A stretch of 64,000 bases of DNA from Rhizobium mesosinicum (GCF_019511345.1 NZ_JAEUAK010000004.1:62001-126000), one strand, 5' to 3'; shown: positions 8,111 to 16,189, numbered from the stretch's first letter. Translations and numbers: made by a program. Notes: generated by a model not told the origin, from the sequence alone.

Positions 8111-8449
8111 TCAAAGGCGAGTCCAGGTCTGCGTTTTACAGAAGACCTGCATCACGCAGCCCTGCATCCTGAGCGAGCTGCCGGAGATGCTGCCCGAGCC
8201 GCTATAGGTCTTGTCGTCGGCCGGATCGGTGATTTCACCGCTATAGCTGCCGCCGGTGCCGGATAGTCTGCCGATCTTCTTGCCGGCATATTTGCCCGTC
8301 TTCAGCGTGATGCAGTAAGCGCCGCCGCAGGGCGCAATGGCCGCCGTATCGCCGGCGCGGGTCTTCCAGTTGCCGACGATCGGTTCGTCCGCCTGTGCAA
8401 AGCCTGCCAGTAGTGCCAGCGCGCCGGCAATAACGAGGGTACGGATCAT
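8111..8449 (-). CDS. DUF2147-family secreted protein
   Basis: This 112-residue protein begins MIRTLVIAGALALLAGFAQA, a clear Sec signal peptide. The mature part has VGNWKT near its start and a GAYCITLKTGKYAGKKIG block. The C-terminal half holds Cys in GCVMQVFCKTQTWTRL. This is the β-rich DUF2147 layout, although it is shorter than many members. The start at 8449 is preferred because GGAGGAAGAG directly precedes it. An exported, envelope-associated role is inferred and the function is unknown. Confidence 0.7.
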   Translation of the reverse strand: MIRTLVIAGALALLAGFAQADEPIVGNWKTRAGDTAAIAPCGGAYCITLKTGKYAGKKIGRLSGTGGSYSGEITDPADDKTYSGSGSISGSSLRMQGCVMQVFCKTQTWTRL

Positions 8450-8461
8450 CTCTTCCTCCAT

Positions 8462-8744
8462 GAGATATGAAATGGCGCGAAAATAACTGACGCGAACGTA
8501 AAGGTAAATACGGCGCGGGAAGCGCGTGAAATCGCTCTTTCGTGGACTGTTTTTTATCGGGATCGTCTGGTCGACGCTGACTTCACGGTAAATGAATCCT
8601 CAATTTCCAAGTCTGAATTTTTCGTAAAAGGCATGCGAAAATCCTTAGTTCGCGGGGATTCCGATGTTTAACAAAAATCCAATTTTACCAAGCGTTTGCA
8701 CTTTGTTTGCGTCAAATTAAGCATGCATTTTAGGCGTTTTTTGA
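8462..8744. other. non-coding region before the structured leader
   Basis: This AT-richer stretch has no supportable gene. It lies between a leftward gene and the rightward Sel1-repeat gene and presumably holds the promoters of both. I could not single out a convincing -35/-10 pair. Confidence 0.4.
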
Positions 8745-8769
8745 AAGCCGTTTGGCATAGTGAACCCAT

Positions 8770-8880
8770 CAAACGAGCGGGGCAAACCCGCCGGACCGGA
8801 AAGGCCGGAAGCTACAGAAGATGGCAAGGCCCGAAGGTAAAACAGGGTACGTCTTGACAGGCTAAACAGGGATAGAACCG
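8770..8880 (+). ncRNA. structured 5' leader of the Sel1-repeat gene (candidate RNA element)
   Basis: The 110 bases before the ATG hold a perfect hairpin GCGGG-GCAAA-CCCGC (8777-8791), then CCGG-rich pairing (CCGGAAAGGCCGG, 8795-8807), then a GGCAAGGCCCGAAGG segment. Two direct copies of TAAA(A)CAGGG follow (8838-8847 and 8863-8871), the second supplying the probable ribosome-binding sequence. The GGGCAAACC string recalls GEMM riboswitches, but the conserved GACGCAAAGCC half is missing. It does not match the bacterial SRP RNA apical sequence either. It could be a cis-regulatory leader or a small RNA. Confidence 0.45.
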
Positions 8881-9150
8881 ATGGCACGCTTTGAAATGCA
8901 CAATGCTGAAACGGCCACCATGGGTGGCGAAAACAACAGCGCCGATGTCTTCTGCGAAATGGGTCTGATGTATGCGACCGGCCGTGGTTGCGCGATCGAT
9001 CTCGTCTCCGCTCACAAGTGGCTGAACATCGCCGCAATCAAGGGCAACGACCGCGCAGCCGAGCTGCGCGCCGATGTCGCCGCGACGATGAGCAAGATGC
9101 AGCTTGCCGAAGCGCTGCGCGCTGCCCGCGAATGGATGACGATCCACTAA
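8881..9150 (+). CDS. short Sel1-like repeat protein
   Basis: This 89-residue protein contains one clear Sel1/TPR-like unit (FCEMGLMYATGRGCAIDLVSAHKWLNIAAIKG split across residues 24-57). A second amphipathic helix pair with many Ala and Met follows. The unit is of the Sel1 type used for protein-protein contacts. There is no signal peptide, so it is probably cytoplasmic. It sits alone behind the structured leader and in front of a hairpin shared with the convergent hisC-like gene. No partner can be inferred. Confidence 0.75.
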   Translation: MARFEMHNAETATMGGENNSADVFCEMGLMYATGRGCAIDLVSAHKWLNIAAIKGNDRAAELRADVAATMSKMQLAEALRAAREWMTIH

Positions 9151-9247
9151 GATCGTCCCCTCCGGTAACAAATCGACAAGAGCAAAATAACAACCTCAAA
9201 AGAGGGGAACTGGCGGGCACCTTGGACGGGGCCGATGCCAGGAGAAG

Positions 9248-9286
9248 GAAACCGCGACCGGCTTGTCCTCTGCCGGCCGCGGTTTC
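9248..9286. terminator. long hairpin between convergent genes
   Basis: GAAACCGCG-A-CCGGC pairs with GCCGG-C-CGCGGTTTC around a 9-base loop, with one mismatch pair in the stem. It lies between the Sel1-repeat gene and the end of the hisC-like gene. The T-tract is weak on both strands, so it may be a bidirectional but inefficient terminator. Confidence 0.6.
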
Positions 9287-9306
9287 TCCGTTTGGCTTAC
9301 TCGTTT

Positions 9307-10419
9307 TCAGCCGAGCTTCTTCAGCACCAGCGGCAGCGCCTCTTCGAGCAGCGCCATGTCCGCTTCCGGCCCGACGCTGACACGAATGCAGCGGTTGAGC
9401 GGCGCCACACCCGGCATGCGGATGAAGACACCGTGTTCCATCAATCCATCGACGATCGCCCGCGCGTAAGCGCCATCGCGTCCGGCATCAACGGCCACGA
9501 AATTGGTGGCGGATACCAGCGGCTGCAGGCCATTCGTCCTGGCAATACCGGCGATCCTGTCGCGCGCGGCATGGATTTTCCCGATCACTTCGGAAAGATA
9601 GGCCTGATCCTTGAGGGCTGCGAGCGCCGCGACCGTCGCAAGCCGGTTCATGCCGAAATGATTGCGGATCTTGTCGAAGGCCTGTGCCGTGCCCGGTGTC
9701 GAGATGGCATAGCCGACGCGGGCGCCGGCAAGACCATAGGCTTTGGAGAAGGTGCGGGTGCGCACGACATTCGGCAGGTCGATGAGGGATTGGATCGACG
9801 GCAGCGCCGAGGCTGGGCCGGTCTCGCTATAGGCTTCGTCGAGGATCAGCAGGCAGGTTTCCGGCAAGGCGCGCGCAAAGGCGACGATCTCTTGGGCATC
9901 CCACCAGCTTCCCATCGGATTGTCGGGATTGGCGAAATAGACGAGCGGCGCGTTCTCGCGCTTGACGGCGTCGAGCAGCGCCTCGAGATCCTCACGGTCG
10001 CCGGCATAGGGAACGGTGACCAGCCGGCCGCCGAAACCGTTCACATGGAAGTTGAAGGTGGGATAGGCGCCGAGCGAGGTGACCACGGTGCCGCCGGGCT
10101 CGATCACCAGCCGCACGATCTGCCCCAGCAATTCATCGATGCCGCCGCCGATGGCGATATTGGCCGGTGTCACTCCGAGATGGGCAGCAAGCGCCTCGCG
10201 CAAAGCGTAGTTTTCCGGATCGTTGTACTTCCAGATATTGCCGGCCTGTTCCCGCATGGCTGCAATGACCGAGGGAGCCGGGCCGAAGCCGTTTTCATTG
10301 GCGCCGATGCGCGCTTCGACCTTTAGGCCACGCTGGCGCTCGATGGCCTCGGGGCCGACGAAAGGGACAGTGGAGGGCAGGGCGCTGGCAAGCGGCGTGA
10401 AGCGCGAGAAGGCAGACAT
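9307..10419 (-). CDS. histidinol-phosphate aminotransferase family (HisC-like), PLP-dependent
   Basis: This 370-residue fold-type I aminotransferase has the substrate-arm motif ANENGFGPAP (residues 40-49), NPDNPMG (164-170), the LDEAYSE aspartate (193-199) and the PLP lysine Lys226 in TRTFSKAYGLAG. RVGYA and a C-terminal RVSVG arginine are also present. This composition is that of HisC-like enzymes, which transaminate imidazole-acetol phosphate or aromatic 2-oxo acids. No other his gene is nearby, so it may be the stand-alone HisC or an aromatic aminotransferase paralogue. Confidence 0.85.
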   Translation of the reverse strand: MSAFSRFTPLASALPSTVPFVGPEAIERQRGLKVEARIGANENGFGPAPSVIAAMREQAGNIWKYNDPENYALREALAAHLGVTPANIAIGGGIDELLGQIVRLVIEPGGTVVTSLGAYPTFNFHVNGFGGRLVTVPYAGDREDLEALLDAVKRENAPLVYFANPDNPMGSWWDAQEIVAFARALPETCLLILDEAYSETGPASALPSIQSLIDLPNVVRTRTFSKAYGLAGARVGYAISTPGTAQAFDKIRNHFGMNRLATVAALAALKDQAYLSEVIGKIHAARDRIAGIARTNGLQPLVSATNFVAVDAGRDGAYARAIVDGLMEHGVFIRMPGVAPLNRCIRVSVGPEADMALLEEALPLVLKKLG

Positions 10420-10510
10420 GCGAGGGCAATTTCCCGAAACTGTTGAAAAAGCCGCGCAACAATAGGCTCTCGCTTTGCCAAGGCAAGCAAGATTATTTCA
10501 CACCCTGCGC

Positions 10511-10909
10511 TTAGACGCGGCTGCCGTTGCGGCGCGCGTCGATCGCCTCGGTATTGCCGATCATGAAGTCGGCGCGCACGACCTTGCGCAGGACATCCAG
10601 CTCGATGAGGTTGATGAAGCGAACACCGATCCGTTCGTGATGGCGGTAGACCTCGGCACAGCCGATGCGGTAGGCGAGCCCCAGGATATTCAGGTAATAA
10701 TGCTTGGGCAGGCCGGCCGTGGTGGACACGACGAAGGTCGCGCCGCCCTGGGAAATCTCGAGAATTTCGGCGCTGCGTATGGAAATTCCGGTCAGGCAGG
10801 GACGAACGGCGACGATGCGGGCCGGCCGCTTGACGTTGAATTCCTCCCAACGAATGTCGTAGACAGCCGACTTCACCGTGGCGAGGTGCGTTGCGCGGAG
10901 CATTTCCAT
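10511..10909 (-). CDS. PilZ-like domain protein (first of two)
   Basis: From the ATG at 10909 this is a 132-residue protein. A longer ATG start at 11002 adds 31 residues but has no ribosome site, whereas GGAGA precedes 10909 at good spacing. It has a basic KRPAR motif and EISQGGA in place of the PilZ D-x-S-x-x-G motif, followed by β-strand-rich sequence (VVSTTAGLPKHYYLNILG, GVRFINL). c-di-GMP binding is uncertain because both motifs depart from consensus. It may be a stand-alone effector. A sequence-related copy lies at 12147-12497. Confidence 0.65.
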   Translation of the reverse strand: MEMLRATHLATVKSAVYDIRWEEFNVKRPARIVAVRPCLTGISIRSAEILEISQGGATFVVSTTAGLPKHYYLNILGLAYRIGCAEVYRHHERIGVRFINLIELDVLRKVVRADFMIGNTEAIDARRNGSRV

Positions 10910-11026
10910 TTCGCATTCTCCGTCAGGCAATTCAAATTTCGGGCTGTTCGACGAAAGGCTCACACGAATGTTTTTCACATTCGTCAAATATATAAGTACC
11001 ATTTTAACGAGTTCGACATTTGTGCG

Positions 11027-11471
11027 TTAGCGGCACATCCATTGTGCCGTCTTGGGAACGAGCCGTCGTCGCTCAGGCCAGCATCTTGCCGCGCAATAGC
11101 CGCCGGCAGCGCCAAGTGCCGTCAGAAATGTTCCCCAGGCCATATCCACCAGGCTCATCGCGAGGGGCGAGCCTTTGGTGTCGACAGATGAGGGATGTCG
11201 CAGGGCTGCGAGCCGCCAGTCCCAAAATGGCACCATGGAGAAGTGCCGTGCCGACCGAGCCGCTCGAAAGCCCTGGCAAGACCGCAAGTATGACGACGGC
11301 GGCCGCGAAGAACAGATAGTAAAGCGCCGCGATGCCGAGGTTCGGCTCTGGAAGCTTCAAATCGCCCAACTGGTCCCGATAGAAGGTGCGGGCGATGATG
11401 CCGAGCCGTAAGGCGTCAACGACGGCAAGGGTGAAAAGGCAACCGGCATAGGCAACAACAGCAGTTTTCAT
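11027..11471 (-). pseudogene. frameshifted DUF2177-family membrane protein
   Basis: The 5' part (from ATG at 11471) encodes a typical DUF2177 N-terminus: MKTAVVAYAG, ALRLGIIARTFYRDQLG and ALYYLFFAAAVVILAVLPGL. After GAILGLAA the reading frame changes. The conserved C-terminus, PLAMSLVDMAWGTFLTALGA, continues in another frame down to 11027. Between the two intact blocks there are 37 bases where about 39 are expected, and the sequence there is scrambled. This is either a genuine decayed gene or a sequence error. If intact it would be a protein of about 135-145 residues with four membrane helices and unknown function. Confidence 0.75.
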
Positions 11472-11628
11472 CGTCTCTGATCTCCCGCTTTGCCCGTTCT
11501 ACGCCTTGGCCCGCCTTGCGGATCGCCGTCGATTCTCTTTGCGTGGATTTTTCCCGAACTCTTTCAACTGTCCGGCGTTTTTCCTTAGCGACGCGTCGCC
11601 TCCAATCATCAAAGCGAGGAAAACTCAA

Positions 11629-12075
11629 ATGACAGATGTCAAAGTTCCCTGGGAATCCTGGGTCGTCGTGTGCGATGGGGCGAAAGCCCTGATCCTGCAG
11701 AATGCCGGCGACACCGAGCTGATGAACCTCCAGGTCCGTGAAACTCTCACGCAGCCCAACCAGCCGACTCGCGAAATCGGTACCGACAAGCCGGGCCGAT
11801 CCTATGCGCCGGACGGTCTGAGCGGCAGCGCGATGGAGGAGACCAACTGGCAGGACCAGGCGGAAGAAGAGTTCCTGAAGGAGGTAGCCGGAAAACTCGA
11901 TGAATTGGTGCATGAGAAGGAAGCGCGCCGTATCCTTCTCGTCGCTCCGCCGCGCGCGCTCGGTGCGCTGCGCCCCAATCTCAGCGCCGATGTGCAGGCG
12001 GCGATCTCAGCCGAAGTCGCGAAGGATTATACCAACCTTCCCGTCGACCAGATCGAGCGGCACCTCGCCGCCTGA
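11629..12075 (+). CDS. host attachment family protein
   Basis: This 148-residue soluble protein begins MTDVKVPWESWVVVCDGAKALIL. It has the KPGRSYAP block near residue 53 and a C-terminal half with RRILLVAPPRALGALRPNLS and LPVDQIERHL. These match the Host_attach family, named after an Agrobacterium protein proposed to be needed for attachment to plant cells. The fold resembles release-factor and archaeal Pelota-type domains. GCGAGGA precedes the ATG. It is a single-gene unit with a strong terminator. Confidence 0.85.
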   Translation: MTDVKVPWESWVVVCDGAKALILQNAGDTELMNLQVRETLTQPNQPTREIGTDKPGRSYAPDGLSGSAMEETNWQDQAEEEFLKEVAGKLDELVHEKEARRILLVAPPRALGALRPNLSADVQAAISAEVAKDYTNLPVDQIERHLAA

Positions 12076-12098
12076 TCGCGATAAGACATCACCTTCGA

Positions 12099-12124
12099 AC
12101 GCGGGCCACGTGGCCCGCGTTTTT
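12099..12124 (+). terminator. rho-independent terminator
   Basis: A perfect 10-bp inverted repeat ACGCGGGCCA / TGGCCCGCGT followed by TTTT, 24 bp past the host-attachment gene. Confidence 0.85.
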
Positions 12125-12146
12125 CGTGCGGCCGAGAATCGGGCAA

Positions 12147-12497
12147 TCAGAGGCTAGTTTCGAAACTCAGCCGCAGCACGTGATGAAGGAACTCGGGGTT
12201 CAGCAGCATGTTGAAACTGATCGTCACGAACTCGTCTTCGCGCTTGACCATGGTCGCGCCGATCTCGTCGTGAATTCCGAGGATCTCCAGGAAGAAATTC
12301 TGCGGCATCTCCACGCTGGGGCTGACCTCCAGCAGCGCGCCGGCAAGCGTGATCGTACGGATCAGGCAGCGGACTTGCGTACCTGTGCTGAGATGATGGC
12401 CGACGAAGATGATGTTGCCGGGCCGGTCGAGGCTGAATTCCTTATAAGCCTGTTCGGGCTTGGGATGTTCTGTGTCGGGCTGTATCTGAAAGGCCAT
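12147..12497 (-). CDS. PilZ-like domain protein (second of two)
   Basis: This 116-residue protein shares layout and local sequence with the protein at 10511-10909. VRCLIRTITLAGALLEVS occupies the PilZ SxxG position, followed by MPQNFFLEILGI (compare KHYYLNILGL in the other) and a similar Ile/Phe-rich strand ending LHHVLRL. The RxxxR motif is not evident and the Asp/Ser of the second motif are Thr, so c-di-GMP binding is doubtful. It is probably a divergent paralogue, with a single-domain cytoplasmic location inferred. Confidence 0.55.
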   Translation of the reverse strand: MAFQIQPDTEHPKPEQAYKEFSLDRPGNIIFVGHHLSTGTQVRCLIRTITLAGALLEVSPSVEMPQNFFLEILGIHDEIGATMVKREDEFVTISFNMLLNPEFLHHVLRLSFETSL

Positions 12498-12839
12498 ATC
12501 AGCCTCCGCTTATTGTACGATCGGAGTTTAACGCAGGATTGCTGACAACTGCTGAACAACATCTTTAAAATTGGAACCTTGTGCAAAATTGAACGGCAAA
12601 ACGCATCTGTTGCCGGCAATATTGTCCTGAATCCGCCCAATTTTTCAGAGGCCTTGTGCCGCCATTGACTTATGGCCTGTCGTCACGCATAGAGAAGCCG
12701 GTTCGAGGCACCGGCCGCTCGCGGATGAATATCCATGGTGAAGCCCTCGCGATCATGGTCACAGCCCCTGTGCATGCTGACTGACGGCAATGCGAGCCCC
12801 CCTGACAGTCGAATGGCATGCCTTTGAAAGGCTGAACCC
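12498..12839. other. intergenic region without a recognisable gene
   Basis: These 342 bp separate the divergent PilZ-like and glyoxalase-superfamily genes. The left half is AT-richer, as expected of promoters. Apart from a short CCGG-type inverted repeat (GCCGGTTCGAGGCACCGGC, 12698-12716) I see nothing that can be named. Confidence 0.35.
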
Positions 12840-13280
12840 ATGACTATGACTTACCCTGCGGTCGACGAGCTGAAAGCCCAGGCAAAGCGCCTGCGCCAGG
12901 CCATGGCCGAACGCGGCAGCGAGATCACCCACGCCGCCGCCCTGGAACTGATCGCCCGCCAATATGGCCTGCGCGACTGGAACACGCTCTCTGCCCTTGC
13001 TGCCAAGCCGAACGACAAGTCGTCGTCGCCGATCTTCGTCGGCGCCCATATCCGCGGCCGTTACCTGAACCAGCCGTTTGCCGGCAGGGTTCTGGCATTG
13101 TCGGCCGTCCCGGGCAGCGAGTTCTACAGGATCACCATCCATTTCGATGAGCCTGTCGACGTGGTGACCTTCGAGAGCTTCTCGGCCTTCCGCCAGCGCA
13201 TCCATGCCCAGATCGACGAGAACGGCATCTCGCCGCGCAAGACCTCCAACGGTCTGCCGCATCTCGTTCTCGATATCTGA
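12840..13280 (+). CDS. glyoxalase-superfamily (glyoxalase-related) protein
   Basis: This 146-residue protein has an N-terminal helical signature (VDELKAQAKRLRQAM, then ITHAAALELIARQYGLRDWN at about residues 29-48) typical of the glyoxalase-related domain family often annotated as glyoxalase superfamily. The C-terminal half (about 65-146) is a β-rich module with IRGRYLNQPF and VTFESFSAFRQRIHAQID. No metal ligands are obvious. The gene lies 37 bp before the MATE exporter and could be cotranscribed with it. The activity is unknown. Confidence 0.7.
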   Translation: MTMTYPAVDELKAQAKRLRQAMAERGSEITHAAALELIARQYGLRDWNTLSALAAKPNDKSSSPIFVGAHIRGRYLNQPFAGRVLALSAVPGSEFYRITIHFDEPVDVVTFESFSAFRQRIHAQIDENGISPRKTSNGLPHLVLDI

Positions 13281-13317
13281 CAGCCTGATCGCTGCCCGCA
13301 ACACCCGGATTCCGTCC

Positions 13318-14685
13318 ATGACTTCAACTTCGCAAACGAATGCATTCCTGATGGGCTCGCTGCCTTCGGTCTTTGCCCGCACGGCGCTGCCGATCATCCT
13401 GATCACGACCATAAACGGCCTCTTCGCCGTGGTGGACGCCTACTTCCTCGGCGCTTATGTCGGGGCCGGCGCTCTCTCTGCCGTTACCCTCATCTTTCCC
13501 GGCCTGATGATGCTCATCGCCCTGCAGTCGCTCGTCTCGAACGGCATGGCGAGCATCCTTGCCCGCGAGCTCGGCGGCGGCAATCGCGATGCCGCCAGGC
13601 GCACCTTTGCGGCCGCCCATGTGCTGGCAATCGTGGTGGTGCTTGTCATCAACGTGATCTACTGGACTGTCGGCTGGAGCATCGTCGGCAATGTCGCGGC
13701 AGGCGACCTCACTGTAACCGAAAATGCCCGTACCTTCATCGGCATCATGGTCGGTGCAGCACCCGTTGCCTTCTTCCTGTCGCTCAATATCGACGCCTTG
13801 CGCAGCGAGGGCCGGATCGGTTTCATGACGATGGTGATGCTGGCCGCTACGGCGCTCAACATCGCCGCCAACTGGTTCTTCATGGCGGTCCTGCAATGGG
13901 GCGTGGCGGGTTCGGCGCTCGGCTCGGTGCTGGCGCAGGCGATCTGCCTGGTTGCCGTGCTGATCTATCGCTGGCGCGATGAGCGCGCACTTCGTCCGGC
14001 ATCCCGTTTTCCGCTTGCGGACTGGTGGCCGATCCTGGCGCTCGGGGCGCCGATGAGCCTCGGCTTCATCGGCATCTCGCTCTGCTCGGCAGCCGTGATC
14101 TTCAATCTCTCGATCTGGGGCGAGGGCGATTATGTCGCGACTGTTGGCGCCTATGGCATCATCACCCGCGTCATGACTGTCGCCTATCTGCCGCTGCTCG
14201 GTCTCAACATCGCCTTCCAGACGATCTGCGGCAATAATTATGGGGCAGGCCTTTCCGAGCGCGTCGGCCACAGCCTGCAGATTGCCCTGATCGCGGCTCT
14301 TATCTATTGCACCGGCGTCGAGATTACGGTCGAGCTGCTGGCAAGCCGCCTCGGCCACGTCTTCGTTGCCGACCCCGTCGTCATCGCCGAGGTGTCCCGC
14401 ATTCTGCCCTGGACGGTCGGCGCCTATTTCCTGTTCGGCCAGATGATCGTGCTGTCAGGCTATTTCCAGGCGATTGGCGATGCCAGACGCGCGGCGGTGT
14501 TCGGCCTGTCGCGCGCCTATCTCTTCACGTTGCCGCTCACATTCCTGCTGCCGCATCCCTTCGGTGAAATGGGTATCTGGATGGTGCCAGTCTTTGCCGA
14601 AGCCTGCATGTTCCTGCTGGCCCTCACTGTTCTAGCGCGTAACGCTAGGCGGCTCGGCTGGCGCTATGGATTGTTGCCCGCGTAG
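13318..14685 (+). CDS. MATE-family efflux transporter
   Basis: From the ATG at 13318 this is a 455-residue protein with about twelve membrane helices in two homologous halves. Recognisable MATE features are the first-helix segment ALPIILITTINGLFAVVDAYFLG, the LGGGNRD loop, the mid-protein LGAPMSLGFIGISLC and the FQTICGNNYGAG loop of the second half. It is likely to export organic cations or drugs by Na+ or H+ antiport across the inner membrane. The substrate cannot be read from sequence. A 12-bp stem terminator follows immediately. Confidence 0.9.
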   Translation: MTSTSQTNAFLMGSLPSVFARTALPIILITTINGLFAVVDAYFLGAYVGAGALSAVTLIFPGLMMLIALQSLVSNGMASILARELGGGNRDAARRTFAAAHVLAIVVVLVINVIYWTVGWSIVGNVAAGDLTVTENARTFIGIMVGAAPVAFFLSLNIDALRSEGRIGFMTMVMLAATALNIAANWFFMAVLQWGVAGSALGSVLAQAICLVAVLIYRWRDERALRPASRFPLADWWPILALGAPMSLGFIGISLCSAAVIFNLSIWGEGDYVATVGAYGIITRVMTVAYLPLLGLNIAFQTICGNNYGAGLSERVGHSLQIALIAALIYCTGVEITVELLASRLGHVFVADPVVIAEVSRILPWTVGAYFLFGQMIVLSGYFQAIGDARRAAVFGLSRAYLFTLPLTFLLPHPFGEMGIWMVPVFAEACMFLLALTVLARNARRLGWRYGLLPA

Positions 14686-14690
14686 GCAAA

Positions 14691-14724
14691 CGAGGCCGCG
14701 CCCGTCCGGCGCGGCCTCGTTTTT
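14691..14724 (+). terminator. rho-independent terminator of the MATE gene
   Basis: CGAGGCCGCGCC pairs with GGCGCGGCCTCG (12 bp, 5-base loop), followed by TTTTT. Confidence 0.9.
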
Positions 14725-14882
14725 CAATCCTTGCTGGCTGCGGATGCTGCAGCAGCCTCCGCTTCCCCGAGTGCCTGCGCACATTCTTCGCAGCAAACCT
14801 CGACCGTCTTGCCGCCAAGCTTGACGCTGATGGCGTCAGGTCCGAGTTCGCAGTCGCAGGCAGCGCACGTGGTCTTCTTCAT
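14724..14882 (-). CDS. Cys-rich mini-protein, metal-binding (TRASH/YHS-like)
   Basis: This 52-residue protein has Cys at positions 6, 9, 11, 30, 31 and 34 (CAACDC, then CCEEC) and an Ala/Glu-rich tail. The spacing suggests a treble-clef zinc or soft-metal site like small TRASH or YHS modules. GGAGGATGATGAG precedes the ATG. A much longer frame running upstream is antisense to and overlaps the AraC-type gene and is not credible. The gene sits 86 bp downstream of that regulator and may share its message. A role in metal handling is only an inference. Confidence 0.7.
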   Translation of the reverse strand: MKKTTCAACDCELGPDAISVKLGGKTVEVCCEECAQALGEAEAAAASAASKD

Positions 14883-14968
14883 CTCATCATCCTCCGGTTG
14901 GCTCCCGTTTGGGGCAGGATCATAAGACCACTGCTCGCCTCTCGCCGCTGTCGAATTCTTTAGCGACT

Positions 14969-15802
14969 TTAGGCCCGCAGCCGCGTCGCGCGCTGGAACT
15001 CCGCCGGCGTCTGGCCATAGGCCTGACGGAAGGATGCGGTGAAATGGCTGTGGCTGGAAAAGCCGAGATCGAGGCCGAGCGCCGTCAGATCCTCGTACTC
15101 GCCGAGAAGATCGAGCGCGCGGGCGAGCCTGAGCCGAAGCTGGTAGCGATAGAGCGGGGTTGCCTCCACCTGCTGGAAGACCTGCGTGAGATAGACGGGC
15201 GAAACGCCGACTTCCGTTGCGATCTCGGCAAGCGTCCAGCGTCGCGCGAGATCGGAGGAAAGCACGAGCTTTGCCCTGTCGACAAGCTTCTGGCGACCGG
15301 CACTGGCGCCCGCCGAATGTGAGGTGCGCTCGCCGAGCGAGCGGCGCACGAGAGTGAGCGCCAGCGTTTCCGCTTCCAGGGTCTCGGCAACACCTCGGCG
15401 CAGCCCATGGCGAAGAAGCGCAACAAGCGCCTGTGCGCGCGGATCGATGCGCCGGCGCTGGCGTTTGAAACCGAACAGCTCGCCCGCCTGCACCTGATCC
15501 CTGGGCGCAAGTTCGGCCAAAAGGCATTCGTCGATCGAAAGATCGATACAAGCATCGCCGCCCTCGACCGGATGGCTGATGCGATAGCCTTGCCCGGCAT
15601 TGAAGAACAGCATCTGATTGGCTTCCGCCACCGTGTCGGTGCGCCCGACATGACGCATGAACACGCCGCGATAGGGATAGACAAGGCTCGTCTTGTGGGC
15701 GCATTCCTCGTCGCTCTTGTGACGGCATTCCCCATTGCAGACAATGTCACGGATCGCGACAGTCTTCGTCGTCAAGAGCAATACGGTCGAAAATTGCGAC
15801 AT
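14969..15802 (-). CDS. AraC-family transcriptional regulator
   Basis: This 277-residue protein (MSQFSTVLLL start) has an N-terminal sensor region of about 165 residues. That region carries a Cys/His cluster (DIVCNGECRHKSDEECAHK, residues 21-39) that could bind a metal or react with thiols. The C-terminal AraC domain has two helix-turn-helix units (WTLAEIATEVGVSPVYLTQVFQ and LTALGLDLGFSSHSHFTASFRQAYGQTP). The Cys-rich segment and the neighbouring Cys-rich mini-protein suggest a metal- or redox-related signal. An ATG at 15856 is possible, but the shorter start is favoured by alignment to the family. Confidence 0.85.
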   Translation of the reverse strand: MSQFSTVLLLTTKTVAIRDIVCNGECRHKSDEECAHKTSLVYPYRGVFMRHVGRTDTVAEANQMLFFNAGQGYRISHPVEGGDACIDLSIDECLLAELAPRDQVQAGELFGFKRQRRRIDPRAQALVALLRHGLRRGVAETLEAETLALTLVRRSLGERTSHSAGASAGRQKLVDRAKLVLSSDLARRWTLAEIATEVGVSPVYLTQVFQQVEATPLYRYQLRLRLARALDLLGEYEDLTALGLDLGFSSHSHFTASFRQAYGQTPAEFQRATRLRA

Positions 15803-15852
15803 CGGTCTTTCCGGATTTTTGCGCGGCGAGCAGTGCCCACCGAGGCACCTTA

Positions 15853-16098
15853 TCACAATCCCTTGTTGCTCCAGTAGTGGCTTGAGATATGCACGTCGCT
15901 TTCGATCTGGCCGCGGGAAAGACCGATATCCTTCAGCTGATCGTCGGACAGCTCCAGTACGGCGCTGCGACTGCGATGCTCGGCGAGCTTGCGTGCCGTC
16001 CAGCGGAAAGCAGCGACGATGCCTGCAACAAGCCGTGATTGCCGGGCTTCCGTCGGGTGGGTGGTCTGGGCATAGGCTGTAAAGCTAGAGCCGCGCAT
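15853..16098 (-). CDS. DUF1127-domain small protein
   Basis: This 81-residue basic protein has the DUF1127 (YjiS-like) core ELSDDQLKDIGLSRGQIESDV at about residues 49-69, preceded by an Arg-rich helix. Small DUF1127 proteins are abundant in rhizobia, and some affect RNA turnover, phosphate or carbon metabolism, but the role of this one cannot be read. GGAGG-type purines precede the ATG. It lies 50 bp upstream of the AraC regulator, on the same strand. Confidence 0.85.
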   Translation of the reverse strand: MRGSSFTAYAQTTHPTEARQSRLVAGIVAAFRWTARKLAEHRSRSAVLELSDDQLKDIGLSRGQIESDVHISSHYWSNKGL

Positions 16099-16189
16099 GG
16101 TGTTCCTCCATCCATTGCGTTTGAATGGGGAGATTGAACCATCTGCGCGGCTCGCCCGCTGTCAGATTATTTAGCGATCTGCAACCGGA

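Noticed and set aside
8770..8880. GEMM (c-di-GMP-I) riboswitch or SRP RNA
   Set aside because: The GGGCAAACC string is present, but the conserved GACGCAAAGCC/GGCCTA half is not. The SRP apical GGTCAGGTCCGGAAGGAAGCAGCC is also absent.
14724..15728. 334-residue frame running through the AraC gene into the Cys-rich mini-protein
   Set aside because: Only the last 52 codons have a start codon with a ribosome site and coding character. The rest overlaps the AraC coding sequence out of frame.
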